A stretch of 64,000 nucleotides of DNA. Source: a virus. The stretch spans positions 1-64,000 of IMG/VR virus record IMGVR_UViG_3300042875_000652; one strand, written 5' to 3'. The position numbers and the translations under genes are program-made. The stretch's first letter is position 1; each line of letters starts with the position of its first letter. Below are positions 33,204 to 42,072 of the stretch, one piece after another. The notes beneath the pieces are model-generated. The model made no database searches and was not told the origin of the DNA. It saw only the letters and a list, made by a program, of their open reading frames with translations.

Positions 33204-35198
33204 ATGTTGCCTGAACTGTACGAATATAAGTCAACCACGCTCGGAACTTCCTTTGCGACCAAGGGTGGCTCCATCAACCTAGATGAAGCTCAGGGAATGG
33301 TTGAGTGCTTCGTAGCCGGAATAGGCAACAAAGACTCAGTAGGAGACATTGTCACTACTGGTGCGTTCACAAAAAGCCTTCAGCGCCGCAAGCCTCGTGT
33401 TGTTTGGGGCCACAACTGGAATGACCCAATCGGTAAAGTTTTAGAGATTTACGAAGTACCAAATACGGACCCAAGATTGCCTTTGAAGATGAAGATGGCA
33501 GGAATCGGTGGACTTTTTGCTCGCGTTCAGTTCAACCTTAATTCCGAAAAAGGTAAAGAAGCATTCGCTATGGTTGCCTTCTTTGGTGAAGAACAAGAAT
33601 GGTCAATCGGCTATAAGACGCTTCGTGCCCAGTTCGACCAGAAGTCGCAAGCAAACGTTATTTACGAACTTGAACTGTACGAAGTATCTCCTGTTCTTCA
33701 CGGAGCAAACCAGCTCACTGGCACTATTTCCGTAAAGTCAGAAGAAGGTGGATATTCCGGTCCAGTTTCCTATATGGAAGAAGACGAAGAAGAAACCATA
33801 AACCGCGCAGAAATTGAAAAGCAATTGGGCTTAATGCTCGGCGCAAAAGTTTCCTTAATGGACGTAAACGGAGAAGAGCTAACCTTTGCTCGTCGTGCAG
33901 ATAACGGTGAAGTTGGCCGATACAAGTGCCATTTCAGCGGAGGTCGCGGACGATACATGTTTGGAGCACCTGAGCCAATTACGGTTGTTGCACCACGCAG
34001 ACCATCAGTGCCTATGCCCGGAATGCCAATGATGCCAATTGGGTCTCCAGGAATGGTGATGAATCAGCCTCAACGCCCCACGCGTCCGCCAGCAATGTCT
34101 ATGCCTGTTGCGATAAGACCAGGACAAAATGGTCCTCAGATTATCGCGCTTCCAGCAGTTGAGTACGAAGATGATGATACTCAAGAATTTGACCCAACAA
34201 ACTTGGACAAAGAAGAAGCAGACCTAAGAGACGCACTTCTCAAGATAACAAAACGTCACGGCAAGTTTAATCAAGACTCAGAAGGTGTTTGGGCCGGATA
34301 CACGCCAGCTGCCGAAAACTCAATTGCTGGCATAGGCGTAAAATGTGCTAACTGCGTTTTTTATCAAGGTGGCGATAGCTGCAAGATAATTGACATGGAA
34401 GTTGAATCAGAAGGAAAGTGCCGTTTTGCCGTCATTCCTAATGGAGTTGTCAAAGGTGATTCAACAGTCAAAAAGACATACGAAATCGAAGAAGAGTTCA
34501 CTCAAGAAGACTACGTTTCCGACCTTGAAGTAAAATACCCTGGAGAGTTAGCAATAGCAGCCCTGCGTGGAGCTATCGGAAGACGTAGAAAAAAGCGTCG
34601 TAAGTTCAAGTTGCTAAGCGAGTTTGGTTCGCAAAGTGATTGGCCCGAAGAGAAGGCATACCTGTTGCCTGTCGTGCCAAAGTTTGCCTTCATGGTCAAG
34701 CAGGCCCTAGACCCAATATTTGACTATCACGGCGTTGAGTCTTTTGTAGACGTGGATGGAATTGTAATGACGTCTGGCATCAGTTATGACTTAATTGATG
34801 CGGTAGATACGGCTGTTGATAACCTAAAAAAAAAGTCTATAAATCAAAATGACATCGAATGGAAAGCTGCTAGTTACCGACTTGGTCGTGCTATTGGTGG
34901 TCGTTTAACAAATAAACCAAATATTGGTGGAGGCCGTTCGGCCGGTCGATTCTTTACGTCAATTGGAGCAGAAGATTTTGACCCATTTAGTGCGCGTGAT
35001 GCCAACCTAAACGGAATAGTCGGTGAAGGCTTATTCCTTCGTGGTGTTGCTCTAGCCACTCCAGACCCAACACCGGATGGCCCTGGTTCAATACGCAACC
35101 CAAAACCATCCCGCGCTCAAGTACGCAAGCCTGAATCAGAGATTCTTGACCGAGCTGGAGACGGCAAAGTCAAGCCTGTCGGCTCAAAACTAAGTAGC
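33204..35198 (+). other. Polyprotein 1 segment A: prohead protease plus Cys module
   Basis: Residues 1-665. The S78/U35-like protease fold and its His70, Ser134 and Glu160 are followed by a Pro/Met linker (MPGMPMMPIGSPGMVMNQPQ). Then comes a 4-Cys module C-x2-C-x8-C-x12-C (381, 384, 393, 406) resembling the HiPIP-like signature. A basic patch (GRRRKKRRKFK, about 455-465) and an EF-hand-like loop at 599-604 complete the segment. It would be the protease itself with its scaffold-like extension. Confidence 0.7.
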
Positions 35199-38100
35199 GG
35201 AAAACTGTTTGACGTTCCACGCATAGACGACCCTGATGTAGATTCTGCGACAAAATACGGCTCCGCTGAGTCACAAAGAGACGAGCTTCAAGGCGTACTT
35301 GATGGTGCTTCAGACAAAGACCAAATAAAGAGACTAAAGCAAGCTATTGCTGAACTCGATAAATACATGAAGAGTGTTGAAAAAACGGTCGAAGGGGACA
35401 TGGAACGCGAAAAGCGTCCAACAAAACCCAAGGCACCACAGGTTCTCAACAGAGAAAACACTCAGCTTGCCAGAGGAATAAAGCCTCAGCGTATACCAAT
35501 CGCTAGTCAATCGATGACAAGCGTAGAACGTTTCTCTTCTGGGAAACTTCCCGACAAAGCTCAGCTTCCAGAAGGCTCCTCGCAGCTTAAAGAATTCTAC
35601 GAAGCGATGGCAGAAGACGTAGTGAAGTTGCTCACGGAGTTAATGAACGACCCAAATAAAGATAAAAACTGGAAACTTCCATGGCGTCGCCCTGAGCTTT
35701 ATGCAAGAAACCCTACGCGCGGTCGCGTGTATCAAGGCATGAACCAGATGACTCTTGGCTTGGTTGCAAAATCTCGCGGGTACGAACTTCCTCGATGGGC
35801 CGGAGAAGGTCAATGGAAAAAGCTTGGTGGAAAACTTAAGCCGGGTGGACGAAAGATGGGCGTTTCTATTCTTGTTCCACGAGAAGGACGCACTTTCACA
35901 GACATAAACGGCAAGGAAGTCGTCGAGGGGCGCTACTACGAGGTACAAACTGTTTATAACGTAGCCGAAGTAGCTGGCCTCCCAAAGAAATTTTATGAAC
36001 CTATCGATGCGGACATAAATCAAGAAACAAGACTTGAAGATTTAGAAAACGTTATTAAGGAAATTGGTCCTGATTTCGTAGAATCATTTGGTGAGGATGC
36101 TTTTTATCGCCCATCAACAGACAAGATTCACATGCCTGCTTTTGAACAGTTTGTTGATGCTACGGCTTTTTATGGGACAGCAATGCACGAAACCGTTCAT
36201 TGGACCTCTCACCCAACACGCCTAAACAGAACTTTAGGTAAAGAATTTGGCGATGAACAATACGCATTTGAAGAACTAATCGCTGAGATAGGTTCAGCGT
36301 TCGCGTTGGGCGCAATGGGTATTGAGCCAACAATTAGAGACAATCACCTTGTTTATGTAGCAGGATGGTTGAAGAAACTGACAGCAGACCCACTTGCCTT
36401 GCATAGGGCAATACTTTCAGCCCAACAAGCAAACGACTTCTTGCTAGACCGTTCCTCGACAATGCGAAGACTTGCTGGCATCCCGGACGATGAAAGAAAA
36501 GGCAAAGACAATGCGTGGCTCGAAGTGCCAATGCTTGCTGGATACGAAGACTCTCCAAGAATCAAGCCGACAACAGGCGTAAGCGGCACAATGGAAGACA
36601 TGCTGGACGTGGAGTTCCCGCAGGACTTCGCACCAGAGGCTAGAAGAACGTCTACTGCGGAACGAGAGATGAGTTCTCTTTCACGAAACCTACCAACAAA
36701 GACCAAAGATGGAATCGTCATTACTCCGTCTGGAAGACTTTCTAGCGGTAGAGGCCCAATCAAGGGCAAAAACCCTAATGCGCCAGAAATAAAGCCCATA
36801 GATGAGACAGTAGCGCTCAGGCTTGCATTTGGTTTGTCAAACGAGCCAACCGAAGAGCAGCGAGACATCATGGCGGTTGCCATGAATCTCATTAGAAACA
36901 AAGACCCGCGCATATTGTCTATTCTTGCAGGTGCTGGAACTGGTAAAACCACAACGCTAAAGAGCATCGCATGGGGTCTGCAGAGAGAATTCGACCTATG
37001 GCCAGAAGGCGACCTTCGGAGACCAGAACAACTCAGATACCTTTCAGATAGGTACGGCGTTGATTTCTCTGGCATGTCCGCGGAACAGGTTAAGGAATCT
37101 GTAGAAAAACTAGCTGAAGAAAAATCAATAAACAATCTTTACTATGCGGTATTTAACAAGAAAAATCAATTCGAAGCAGAATTGGAGTTTCCAAGAAATA
37201 CCGGAGTATCAACAACCGACAAGATTTGGTACTGGTCACTAAAACTAGGACAAGGCGACAAAAAATACGGAACAGGAATGCGCAGAAAAATGCAATTCGC
37301 ATTGATTTCGCCTACTGACAGAAAAGTAAATAATCCCGGAGCCAAGAATCCTAAATTCATCAGCGAAGCTCTAACTCCTGACGAACCAGAAAGACTATTG
37401 CCACAGCAGGTACGGGAGCTCTTTGATGGAACAACCGAGTCTTTTGATGGAATTGAACCAGGATACAGAAGTCTTGGTTGGACAAGATTAGATACTGGAA
37501 GTGATTGGAAAGAATTTTTAGATTTTGCAGACGAGAAGCGCTGGAAGGGTCAAGAAACTAGACCAACTTCTGTTCCCATCTTGGACGATAAGGGAAAACC
37601 AGTAAGAGACGCTAAGGGAAAAATTCAAACAACAATGGAAGATTCGTCTGGATTTATTCTTCCAGATGCGGGCTCAACATTTGTCAGTCGAGACCAATTC
37701 GGTGACCTTTTTAAAAATGCCCTTACTAGATGGAGTCTTTCAAAAGAAGAAAAAGCGTCAGCATGGATGTTTACGCAGCCCGCAATACTAACGCAAGAGC
37801 TAGATACGCCGCGCGGTTCTGGTAAGGACATCAGCCCTGTTGACACCATTTTAGATGAAAAAGATATTCCGGCTCAATGGGTAGAAGCTTTGCAGGAAGC
37901 AATAGACAAATTTTCCGATGGGGATAGCAGTATGCTTCCACCAAGAGATTCTGTCGCAAAACTGTGGATGCTTACGGAGCCAGACCTTCGCTCAGACCCG
38001 GGCTTGATAACGCATACCGAGTCTCAAGAGCGCAAAAAAACTATTCCAGATAGCTACGCGGTTGGAGACACGTATGAGCTTGAAGGCGAAACATGGATAG

Positions 38101-41100
38101 TCAAAACAAGAAAAAAGAGTAAAGGCAAAAACGTTCAAGTTACTCTAACCAAGAGAATGGCGACAGAAGAAAAACCACTCAGTGCATTTTTTGTTGACGA
38201 GGCGCAAGACTCAAATGAAATTCTTGAAACAGTGCTCGACAACAATAGAGCCAATCTTCCGATAGTTGTTGTTGGAGATGATAGACAAGCCGTTTATGCG
38301 TTTCGTAACGCGAAAAACATCCTTGAATCCCTAAACGCTGACTATGAATTAACAATTACCGAATCTTTTAGATACGGAGAAGTAATTGGGCATTTAACGA
38401 ACCTTGCCTTGGGTATGCAAAACCTTTACCTTGACAAACAGGGCGTCCCTCAGTTGCCATGGAAACACGTTAAAGGCAAAGCTCAGGTTGTAGTAAACAG
38501 ACTGTTCGACCCATTGCTTCCTAAAAAAGATAGAAAAGGTCTGGAGCCGGTTGACGAAATCGACGATATGACTCGTGAGTTCCTTCTTAAGGACTTGGAA
38601 GAAAAGTTTTCAACTCCAGAAAAGCGTTTGAATTTCTCTGTACATACGGTTGGAAAGAAAGCTGGAGAAAAATTAACACGCAAAGAGCAAGATGATAAAT
38701 TAAGAGAACTAAGAGACTCCATTCTTGAGCCAAAAGCGGGGAAGATAGTCGACAGGGTTGAGGAAGCAAATAAAGAAGTTCCAAATCTCCCAACCATGAT
38801 TCTCTGCAGAACCAACGCAGAAATCATTAACGAAACTCTCAAGTTCATTAAACTTGTCGTCGATAGTCCAAATGCGAAAAAAGATGATAACGGGTTGCCA
38901 ATTCTGCCAGAAGTAGTCATTCCTTTAAGCAAGCACGAAGAACTTCTAAAGTTTACGAGACATCTTGAGTACATCTTTATGCCTCAAGCAGAAAAAAGCA
39001 AGCGCGGTCTCCCCGAAGTATCGGGATGGATTGGACCCATCTTCGACCAGGGAGGACTGAAGAGAGTAATAAATCAGGCTTCAGGACAGCAGGCCAGAAG
39101 TGCATACAAACTAATAATGCAGGCCCCTCCTGGCGGCGGCGTGCCTCTTGGGATATCAGGAATGTTAACCCTTCTTCAGGGCAGACAGAAAATAGAAATA
39201 GATGCGAAAACCGGTAAAGAAAAAATTACTGTTATTCCTGCGTCAATTCTTCCAGAAAGAAAAAGCGTAACGCTTGAGAATTTCAGAATAGAACCAGAAG
39301 AAATTGACTCAATATCTAAATTTTCTAAAGCCGCATCCGCCCCTCAAGCTAAAGAATCTCAACTACAAAGAATTGTAATAATTCCTCCACCCAGCACCTC
39401 AACCGATGGTCGAGGTGCTGTATATGCTCAACTTGAAATTATAGGCGGAGACGAAAAGAAACCCGGAAAACCATCCGGACGCATTATCGTTACCGGTGAC
39501 GGTGTGGATACCGGTAGACCACAAACACTCCCCGACGGCTCCGAAGCAAGAAACATACCTCCCAACCAAAGAGTAGGTAACGGTCGCTATAGAAGAGACC
39601 TCGAAAAGGTCATCTTGAATCTTGGTTTATCCGACAAGGTAAAGATAATGCAAGACGCAGAGAGGGGCGGCCCGCGAGCCGGAGGAAAGCGCAGAGCGTT
39701 TGACGGATTTGTAATTGAGGGCGAAAACCTTGAAGAATCAACCAAAATATTAAACGACATTGGCCAAGCAATGAGAGATTCGGCTCAAGGCCCTGGTGGA
39801 GACGTTGAGATTACGACCATTCAGCTTTCAAAAGGCCGAGAGTCAGATTTTGTTGCAGTAGCAGAAGACTTGGGAGACCCTAGCGATTCATTGGCTGCAA
39901 ATATTCCACAAGGACAAGCAGGACTTGCCTTCATGGAGGAAACAAACCTCATCCATGTGGCGTTTTCTCGTGCGAAAAAAATGATTGACCCAGGTTGGAA
40001 GGGGTTCAAGTATTATCTCCACGACGAATCTACAAAAGACGTCAGGGCAGCAATCAAGAAAGCAGTACAGGACGGCCATATACCGCCAGAACTAGACAAG
40101 GGGGCCTTTGGAGACGAAGGCGGTATTCCTCTTCCTAAGTTCTATGCAGCATTAAACAAGATGAGTCCTGACGATATAGATGAAAATAATCTTCCAGACC
40201 GAGCAGCGCTTGATGAAAAAGAAATCGAAATTGACCCCGACCTCGTCTTTGACGTGGATAAGGATATTAACGATGTCGTTCGTGACCCAAGTGATTACGA
40301 ATCAGAAGTAGACATAGATGACTTGATTGATGCGGACGAAATGGGAGACGATTCTGATGGTCAGATGCGCCTCTCTAGCGGAACCTCAAACTTCCCTGGT
40401 CCTGGCCGCCGTCTGTCTAGAAGAATGGGCGTAAGAAGCAGTAGTCGCGTCACCCCTGGTGCCATAAGTGCTCAAGACCTTGCTGGAATAAGACTCTTTG
40501 GAGACCCCAATTCACCCAACAACCGCCGCAAGACGGATTATGCAATGCAGACGTGGGCTGGATTCAGGGAAAGAGGTATCGAAATAAATGCCGAAGGAAG
40601 AGAACAAACAAAAAACGCCATGAAAAAAGTCGGCGAAGCCATGAAGGCTCGTCAGAACAGGGTTCGGGTTGGGCGAGTTGGAGACAACTTGCGCAATGAT
40701 AATCCTTCGGCGGAAACATGGATGCTCTCAGTAGACGCTCTCGCAGAGCAACTTCGCATTCCAGAAGATTTTAATGGCCAGGGCGAATCCCTTCGTTCTC
40801 GTTCTGCGACACGACAAGAGATAGCAAGTCTTTTGGGTTTGAGCGAAATGGACAAGCAGAAGATTCAAAATTCCGATGCTGGAGTAAACCACGACGCAGT
40901 TCGTCTTTTGGTTGCTGAACTTGGAAATCAACCAGAGCTGGCAGGCTGGCGCTATTTTGCTCCGGTTTCAAGAGACGAAATCAGAAAGATAATTCCATCC
41001 CCAACAGGAGACACGGAAAGTATCACCCCCCAAGTGGACATGGCAATGGAGAATGCCGGTAGGGCAAACATGCGTGACCGTTTCATTATCGAAACGTTCG

Positions 41101-41954
41101 GCAAAGACGCCTTCCCTCATTGGTTCGACCAAGATGAAGAAGAAGCCATTAGTCCAGCCGAGTACTCTCAATTGGGTGAGGTCGACGAGAGGGCGAAGTT
41201 CCGTGCAACAGGACGATTTGCCCCCGATGACCCATTTGAGGGCGACTCTGAAGCCGAAATTGACCTTTATGGACAAAGCTTTGACGAACTTGAGAATCCT
41301 CCATCCTTGTCTGCCGATGATGAAATAATCAAACTTGATAAAACAGATAAAAAAGACTTTGAGATTGAGCCTTTGCTTAAATATCTAGGAATAGATAAGA
41401 AAGAGTGGAGAACCAGACTTAGTGAAATTCTTTCTGAAAAGTTTGGAACCGATAGTACTGGAGTCAACCCTGAGTGGGAAAAGCAGGGAATCCCAACCGC
41501 AACTATTGCTCACATGATTCGTAAAGGAGTCCTGCCAAATGCGGCAGACGTCTGGAAGGACGGCAAGGCAGGGAAACTGTTTGACGAAGAGATGGAAAGA
41601 CCCAAGTATGCGGTTTATGAAGCCCTTAACGAATTCATAGACAGAAGCTTCCCGAACAGCAGACTCAACAGCAAAGAAAACCGTAACAAAATAGTCGGCG
41701 CGACAGATATGGGTACCGCACTTCGCGATGCTGCTGCTGCAAAAGGTTCAGCCTGGAGTGCAAAGAAAGGCAACGAGCCAAGGTTCGCTGTTTCTGAAAT
41801 GCAAACAATGGTTGACAGGTTTAACGAGATATTCGGAACGGACCATACTCTTGAAGACATTTTCAGCGCCGAGCAATTAAGAAACGCTAAAACCAGAATT
41901 GAAAACGGCGAAACGCTGTCAGGTAAAAAAAGAAAGCCAAAACAGGCTGATTAA
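33204..41954 (+). CDS. Giant head polyprotein 1: prohead protease, ArdC-like, SF1 helicase
   Basis: 2916 residues in one uninterrupted frame. In order: HK97-type prohead protease (about 1-180: WGHNWNDP with His70, EQEWSIGYK with Ser134, ELYEVSPVLHG with Glu160). A Cys-cluster module is at 381-406. An EF-hand-like loop DANLNG is at 599-604. An ArdC-like antirestriction segment (about 790-1130) carries HETVH at 995-999. An SF1A helicase (about 1210-2270) has Walker A AGAGTGKTT at 1242-1250 and VDEAQDS at 1664-1670. An unknown tail covers 2393-2916. Motifs K/R-[LF]-S-S-G occur at 662-666, 776-780, 1178-1182 and 2389-2393, just where domains change. I infer that the protease cuts there. Ordinary prohead proteases are ~200-300 residues. 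Confidence 0.9.
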   Translation: MLPELYEYKSTTLGTSFATKGGSINLDEAQGMVECFVAGIGNKDSVGDIVTTGAFTKSLQRRKPRVVWGHNWNDPIGKVLEIYEVPNTDPRLPLKMKMAGIGGLFARVQFNLNSEKGKEAFAMVAFFGEEQEWSIGYKTLRAQFDQKSQANVIYELELYEVSPVLHGANQLTGTISVKSEEGGYSGPVSYMEEDEEETINRAEIEKQLGLMLGAKVSLMDVNGEELTFARRADNGEVGRYKCHFSGGRGRYMFGAPEPITVVAPRRPSVPMPGMPMMPIGSPGMVMNQPQRPTRPPAMSMPVAIRPGQNGPQIIALPAVEYEDDDTQEFDPTNLDKEEADLRDALLKITKRHGKFNQDSEGVWAGYTPAAENSIAGIGVKCANCVFYQGGDSCKIIDMEVESEGKCRFAVIPNGVVKGDSTVKKTYEIEEEFTQEDYVSDLEVKYPGELAIAALRGAIGRRRKKRRKFKLLSEFGSQSDWPEEKAYLLPVVPKFAFMVKQALDPIFDYHGVESFVDVDGIVMTSGISYDLIDAVDTAVDNLKKKSINQNDIEWKAASYRLGRAIGGRLTNKPNIGGGRSAGRFFTSIGAEDFDPFSARDANLNGIVGEGLFLRGVALATPDPTPDGPGSIRNPKPSRAQVRKPESEILDRAGDGKVKPVGSKLSSGKLFDVPRIDDPDVDSATKYGSAESQRDELQGVLDGASDKDQIKRLKQAIAELDKYMKSVEKTVEGDMEREKRPTKPKAPQVLNRENTQLARGIKPQRIPIASQSMTSVERFSSGKLPDKAQLPEGSSQLKEFYEAMAEDVVKLLTELMNDPNKDKNWKLPWRRPELYARNPTRGRVYQGMNQMTLGLVAKSRGYELPRWAGEGQWKKLGGKLKPGGRKMGVSILVPREGRTFTDINGKEVVEGRYYEVQTVYNVAEVAGLPKKFYEPIDADINQETRLEDLENVIKEIGPDFVESFGEDAFYRPSTDKIHMPAFEQFVDATAFYGTAMHETVHWTSHPTRLNRTLGKEFGDEQYAFEELIAEIGSAFALGAMGIEPTIRDNHLVYVAGWLKKLTADPLALHRAILSAQQANDFLLDRSSTMRRLAGIPDDERKGKDNAWLEVPMLAGYEDSPRIKPTTGVSGTMEDMLDVEFPQDFAPEARRTSTAEREMSSLSRNLPTKTKDGIVITPSGRLSSGRGPIKGKNPNAPEIKPIDETVALRLAFGLSNEPTEEQRDIMAVAMNLIRNKDPRILSILAGAGTGKTTTLKSIAWGLQREFDLWPEGDLRRPEQLRYLSDRYGVDFSGMSAEQVKESVEKLAEEKSINNLYYAVFNKKNQFEAELEFPRNTGVSTTDKIWYWSLKLGQGDKKYGTGMRRKMQFALISPTDRKVNNPGAKNPKFISEALTPDEPERLLPQQVRELFDGTTESFDGIEPGYRSLGWTRLDTGSDWKEFLDFADEKRWKGQETRPTSVPILDDKGKPVRDAKGKIQTTMEDSSGFILPDAGSTFVSRDQFGDLFKNALTRWSLSKEEKASAWMFTQPAILTQELDTPRGSGKDISPVDTILDEKDIPAQWVEALQEAIDKFSDGDSSMLPPRDSVAKLWMLTEPDLRSDPGLITHTESQERKKTIPDSYAVGDTYELEGETWIVKTRKKSKGKNVQVTLTKRMATEEKPLSAFFVDEAQDSNEILETVLDNNRANLPIVVVGDDRQAVYAFRNAKNILESLNADYELTITESFRYGEVIGHLTNLALGMQNLYLDKQGVPQLPWKHVKGKAQVVVNRLFDPLLPKKDRKGLEPVDEIDDMTREFLLKDLEEKFSTPEKRLNFSVHTVGKKAGEKLTRKEQDDKLRELRDSILEPKAGKIVDRVEEANKEVPNLPTMILCRTNAEIINETLKFIKLVVDSPNAKKDDNGLPILPEVVIPLSKHEELLKFTRHLEYIFMPQAEKSKRGLPEVSGWIGPIFDQGGLKRVINQASGQQARSAYKLIMQAPPGGGVPLGISGMLTLLQGRQKIEIDAKTGKEKITVIPASILPERKSVTLENFRIEPEEIDSISKFSKAASAPQAKESQLQRIVIIPPPSTSTDGRGAVYAQLEIIGGDEKKPGKPSGRIIVTGDGVDTGRPQTLPDGSEARNIPPNQRVGNGRYRRDLEKVILNLGLSDKVKIMQDAERGGPRAGGKRRAFDGFVIEGENLEESTKILNDIGQAMRDSAQGPGGDVEITTIQLSKGRESDFVAVAEDLGDPSDSLAANIPQGQAGLAFMEETNLIHVAFSRAKKMIDPGWKGFKYYLHDESTKDVRAAIKKAVQDGHIPPELDKGAFGDEGGIPLPKFYAALNKMSPDDIDENNLPDRAALDEKEIEIDPDLVFDVDKDINDVVRDPSDYESEVDIDDLIDADEMGDDSDGQMRLSSGTSNFPGPGRRLSRRMGVRSSSRVTPGAISAQDLAGIRLFGDPNSPNNRRKTDYAMQTWAGFRERGIEINAEGREQTKNAMKKVGEAMKARQNRVRVGRVGDNLRNDNPSAETWMLSVDALAEQLRIPEDFNGQGESLRSRSATRQEIASLLGLSEMDKQKIQNSDAGVNHDAVRLLVAELGNQPELAGWRYFAPVSRDEIRKIIPSPTGDTESITPQVDMAMENAGRANMRDRFIIETFGKDAFPHWFDQDEEEAISPAEYSQLGEVDERAKFRATGRFAPDDPFEGDSEAEIDLYGQSFDELENPPSLSADDEIIKLDKTDKKDFEIEPLLKYLGIDKKEWRTRLSEILSEKFGTDSTGVNPEWEKQGIPTATIAHMIRKGVLPNAADVWKDGKAGKLFDEEMERPKYAVYEALNEFIDRSFPNSRLNSKENRNKIVGATDMGTALRDAAAAKGSAWSAKKGNEPRFAVSEMQTMVDRFNEIFGTDHTLEDIFSAEQLRNAKTRIENGETLSGKKRKPKQAD
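35199..35540 (+). other. Polyprotein 1 segment B: short spacer peptide
   Basis: Residues 666-779, between two LSSG/FSSG sites. It is mostly helical and charged (LQGVLDGASDKDQIKRLKQA, ELDKYMKSVEKTVEGDMERE) with no recognised domain. It would be a ~12.5 kDa spacer peptide if both sites are cut. Confidence 0.5.
35541..36746 (+). other. Polyprotein 1 segment C: ArdC-like antirestriction metalloprotein
   Basis: Residues 780-1181. ArdC family landmarks: LPWRRPELYARNPTRGRVYQ (N-terminal ssDNA-binding type domain), PREGRTFTDINGKEVVEGRY, YNVAEVAGLPKKFYEP, FYRPSTDKIHMPAFEQFVDA, and HETVHWTSHPTRLNR. The HExxH (995-999) plus Glu in FEELIAEIGSAF bind zinc. ArdC protects incoming DNA from restriction during conjugation, so in a phage it is expected to act early after injection. 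As a separated unit it has a normal ArdC length. Confidence 0.82.
36747..40379 (+). other. Polyprotein 1 segment D: SF1A (UvrD/Rep-like) helicase
   Basis: Residues 1182-2392. Motif I ILAGAGTGKTTTLKS (Lys1248), Q-like EEQRDIM before it, motif II FFVDEAQDSNE (Asp1665, Glu1666), motif III IVVVGDDRQAVYAFRNA, motif IV ITESFRYGEVIGHL, motif V TIQLSKGRESDFVAV and motif VI IHVAFSRAKK (Arg2256) are all present. The helicase therefore looks active. The linker between motifs I and II has a long insertion (about 1290-1640). Such a helicase sealed in the capsid could act on the incoming genome. Confidence 0.85.
40380..41951 (+). other. Polyprotein 1 segment E: unknown C-terminal segment
   Basis: Residues 2393-2916. 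A Ser/Arg-rich linker (GRRLSRRMGVRSSSRV) is followed by helices including AMQTWAGFRERGIEINAEGR, WMLSVDALAEQLRIP, HDAVRLLVAELGNQPELAGW and ATIAHMIRKGVLPNAADVWK. It ends in GKKRKPKQAD. One acidic stretch (PDDPFEGDSEAEIDLYG) lies at about 2685. No domain was recognised; helix-turn-helix-like patches suggest DNA contact. Confidence 0.45.
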
Positions 41955-42008
41955 AATTTAATTGAACTATCTACTGTTACCAATTCACGCACGTATAGCG
42001 TGATAGGT

Positions 42009-42014
42009 TATAAT
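42009..42014 (+). promoter_or_regulatory. -10 box (TATAAT) between the polyprotein 1 gene and the acidic PepSY gene
   Basis: TATAAT lies in the 118-bp gap after the first polyprotein gene, 59 bp before the AGGAG-preceded ATG at 42073. A small inverted repeat CACGC-ACGTATA-GCGTG (41986-42002) sits directly upstream, where a -35 would be. TTCACG at 41984 with a 19-bp spacer is a poor -35 box, so an activator or operator at the repeat is possible. Confidence 0.4.
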
Positions 42015-42072
42015 TAGAGACATTTAATGGTTAATGGTCTATCGGTCATTCCTTTGCACTAATAGGAGTTGT

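Noticed and set aside
36353-37135. 260-residue minus-strand ORF opposite the helicase segment
   Set aside because: Ser/Leu/Arg-rich composition typical of a shadow frame; no ribosome site and fully inside the coding frame of polyprotein 1.
37640-37652. D-S-S-G-F inside the helicase segment as a further cleavage site
   Set aside because: No basic residue at the needed position, acidic Asp instead, and it lies between helicase motifs I and II, so a cut would break the enzyme.
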